NCBI GenBank assembly: GCA_964630455.1
Contig: CAZVVA010000027.1
Coordinates: forward strand, 1-24,642
Reading direction: 5' to 3'
Source: JAUWMI01 sp964630455
GTDB lineage: Bacteria; Sumerlaeota; Sumerlaeia; MWCT01; JAUWMI01
Length of the DNA: 24,642 bases
The notes beneath the pieces were generated by a model that saw only the letters and a list, made by a program, of their open reading frames with translations, had not been told where the DNA came from and searched no databases. Positions 23,747-24,642 of this stretch are shown here, piece after piece. Both the position numbers and the translations under genes were made by a program. Position 1 is the stretch's first letter. Each line of letters begins with the position of its first letter.

Positions 23747-24642
23747 CTATTTGGGCGATACCCGCTTTGTCGGGAGCCGTGAGGAGTCCTCTTTCTGGTT
23801 CCTATTCTCGAGTTTGTTCTTGGGCTGTGACGTATTCTTGCGCGGCAATCTCTCCTTTATCGGCAATCGTTCCTTTTCGTTCAGACGCTCCGGCACGCGA
23901 TACTGTTGTTGCTCGCGCTGCTTCTCAATCAGCTTCTTAGTGGCATCCGTGTCCTGATCTTCAAATTGGATAAGATTGCCACGTATTTTCATACGCGGAA
24001 CTTTCTCGTCGGTTTTGCGGGGTAATCTTCTCTCATCACGGGGCTCATCGCGGCGGTCATCTCTTGGTGGCGGTTCTTCTCTCTCACGGCGCTCTCGCCA
24101 GTAACGAGGATAGCGGTAGTAATTGTATTCGAAGCGGAATTCGGGCGCAACGTTGGGATAGTACCTGAAGTAGTATGGTGGATACGGGAAAGGATACGAA
24201 CGGCTCGTCAGTCTGGCGTGCACATATTGCTTATCGCGACCGTAGATGTAGATCGTCTGATACCAATCGTAGTAGCCGCTCCTCTCGAGCATAAGCTCAT
24301 GATATCCGGTAGAAAGTGAAACGGTCTCCGCGGTTTTGCCGTGGTACTTGCCATCAATATAAACTCGAGCGTTGGATGGTGTGGAGGTAATTTTCACCTT
24401 TCCGTAATAATATGGTCTCGGGGTGCGATCCCATCCGCGGCCGTACACATAGAACGACGTATAGCTCTCTGCATATGAATAGCGCGGATAAGGAGGAGGA
24501 GGCGGGGGAGGAGGTGGCGGAGGAGGAATGACCAGGCGAAGCTCCTGGCCGCGATAGTCTTGCTGCTCAGCCAGCCCGGTTTCCCCGCGCTTCTGCGCAT
24601 CGGTGCGCTGTTCGTTCAGCTTGCGCATAAGACCTTCCGCCC
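23747..24642 (-). CDS. PEGA-domain protein with polyproline and Tyr-rich segments (5' end uncertain)
   Basis: At least 293 residues. The frame stays open to the window edge, and residues before the ATG at 24628 continue without a stop. Since no signal peptide follows that ATG, the gene probably starts outside the window, although GGAAGG does precede the ATG. Numbered from 24628: a charged helical part (1-30), a run of 12 prolines (35-46), a Tyr-rich stretch (48-75), one PEGA domain (77-140: VKITSTPSNARVYIDGKYHG then LSTGYHELMLERSGY), a second Tyr/Pro-rich segment (144-177), and a long, highly charged, repetitive tail (178-293) with KERLPIKERLPRK-like units. PEGA domains are surface or periplasmic beta-modules. 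The rest looks disordered. Function unknown; a surface or envelope role is inferred. Confidence 0.82.
   Translation of the reverse strand, partial: AEGLMRKLNEQRTDAQKRGETGLAEQQDYRGQELRLVIPPPPPPPPPPPPYPRYSYAESYTSFYVYGRGWDRTPRPYYYGKVKITSTPSNARVYIDGKYHGKTAETVSLSTGYHELMLERSGYYDWYQTIYIYGRDKQYVHARLTSRSYPFPYPPYYFRYYPNVAPEFRFEYNYYRYPRYWRERREREEPPPRDDRRDEPRDERRLPRKTDEKVPRMKIRGNLIQFEDQDTDATKKLIEKQREQQQYRVPERLNEKERLPIKERLPRKNTSQPKNKLENRNQKEDSSRLPTKRVSPK

Overview
The window is 24.6 kb of a bacterial chromosome of intermediate GC, from a draft assembly: there is a 10-N gap at 10269-10278. A WaaP/KdkA-like LPS kinase and secreted proteins point to a Gram-negative envelope. Two tandem TIGR04073-type (exosortase-associated) proteins suggest a lineage near the PVC group or a candidate phylum such as Omnitrophota, Hydrogenedentota or Sumerlaeota. 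There is no rRNA or ribosomal protein to settle this. I see no tRNA, CRISPR, prophage or transposase. TAG, TGA and TAA all end intact genes here, so the code looks standard.

Layout. 29-2023 (+): a near-consensus promoter drives two overlapping envelope genes, an amidase-fold protein that has lost its zinc ligands and a membrane-anchored GerMN protein. 2024-2244: a bidirectional terminator and a perfect 38-bp palindrome. 2245-4758 (-): a sodium:solute symporter and a WaaP-like kinase. 5089-7227 (+): RNase R. 7383-9487 (-): a ROK sugar kinase and a PfkB kinase. 9839-11260 (-): an NtrC-type sigma-54 response regulator broken by the gap and by an in-frame TAG. 11456-21119 (-): seven genes on one strand, in transcription order citryl-CoA lyase-like, HD-domain, DUF3352-like secreted protein, leuC, leuD, YfhO-like membrane protein, glycosyltransferase. 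21255-22095 (-): the TIGR04073 pair with its own terminator. 22654-23139 (+): an unknown membrane-anchored coiled-coil protein. 23223-24642 (-): a Nudix hydrolase and a PEGA protein cut by the window edge.

How the genes work together. Three themes recur: cell envelope and surface (amidase-like, GerMN, WaaP-like kinase, YfhO-like, glycosyltransferase, TIGR04073 pair, PEGA), central and amino-acid metabolism (citryl-CoA lyase, LeuCD, sugar kinases), and RNA or nucleotide turnover (RNase R, Nudix).

The least ordinary DNA is intergenic. There is a 186-bp unit with 14-bp terminal inverted repeats and internal hairpins between leuC and leuD, a string of six hairpins at 22355-22565, the 38-bp palindrome at 2145-2182, and a related-looking inverted repeat at 23684-23732. 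They look like REP/MITE-type dispersed elements, but dispersal cannot be shown from one window.
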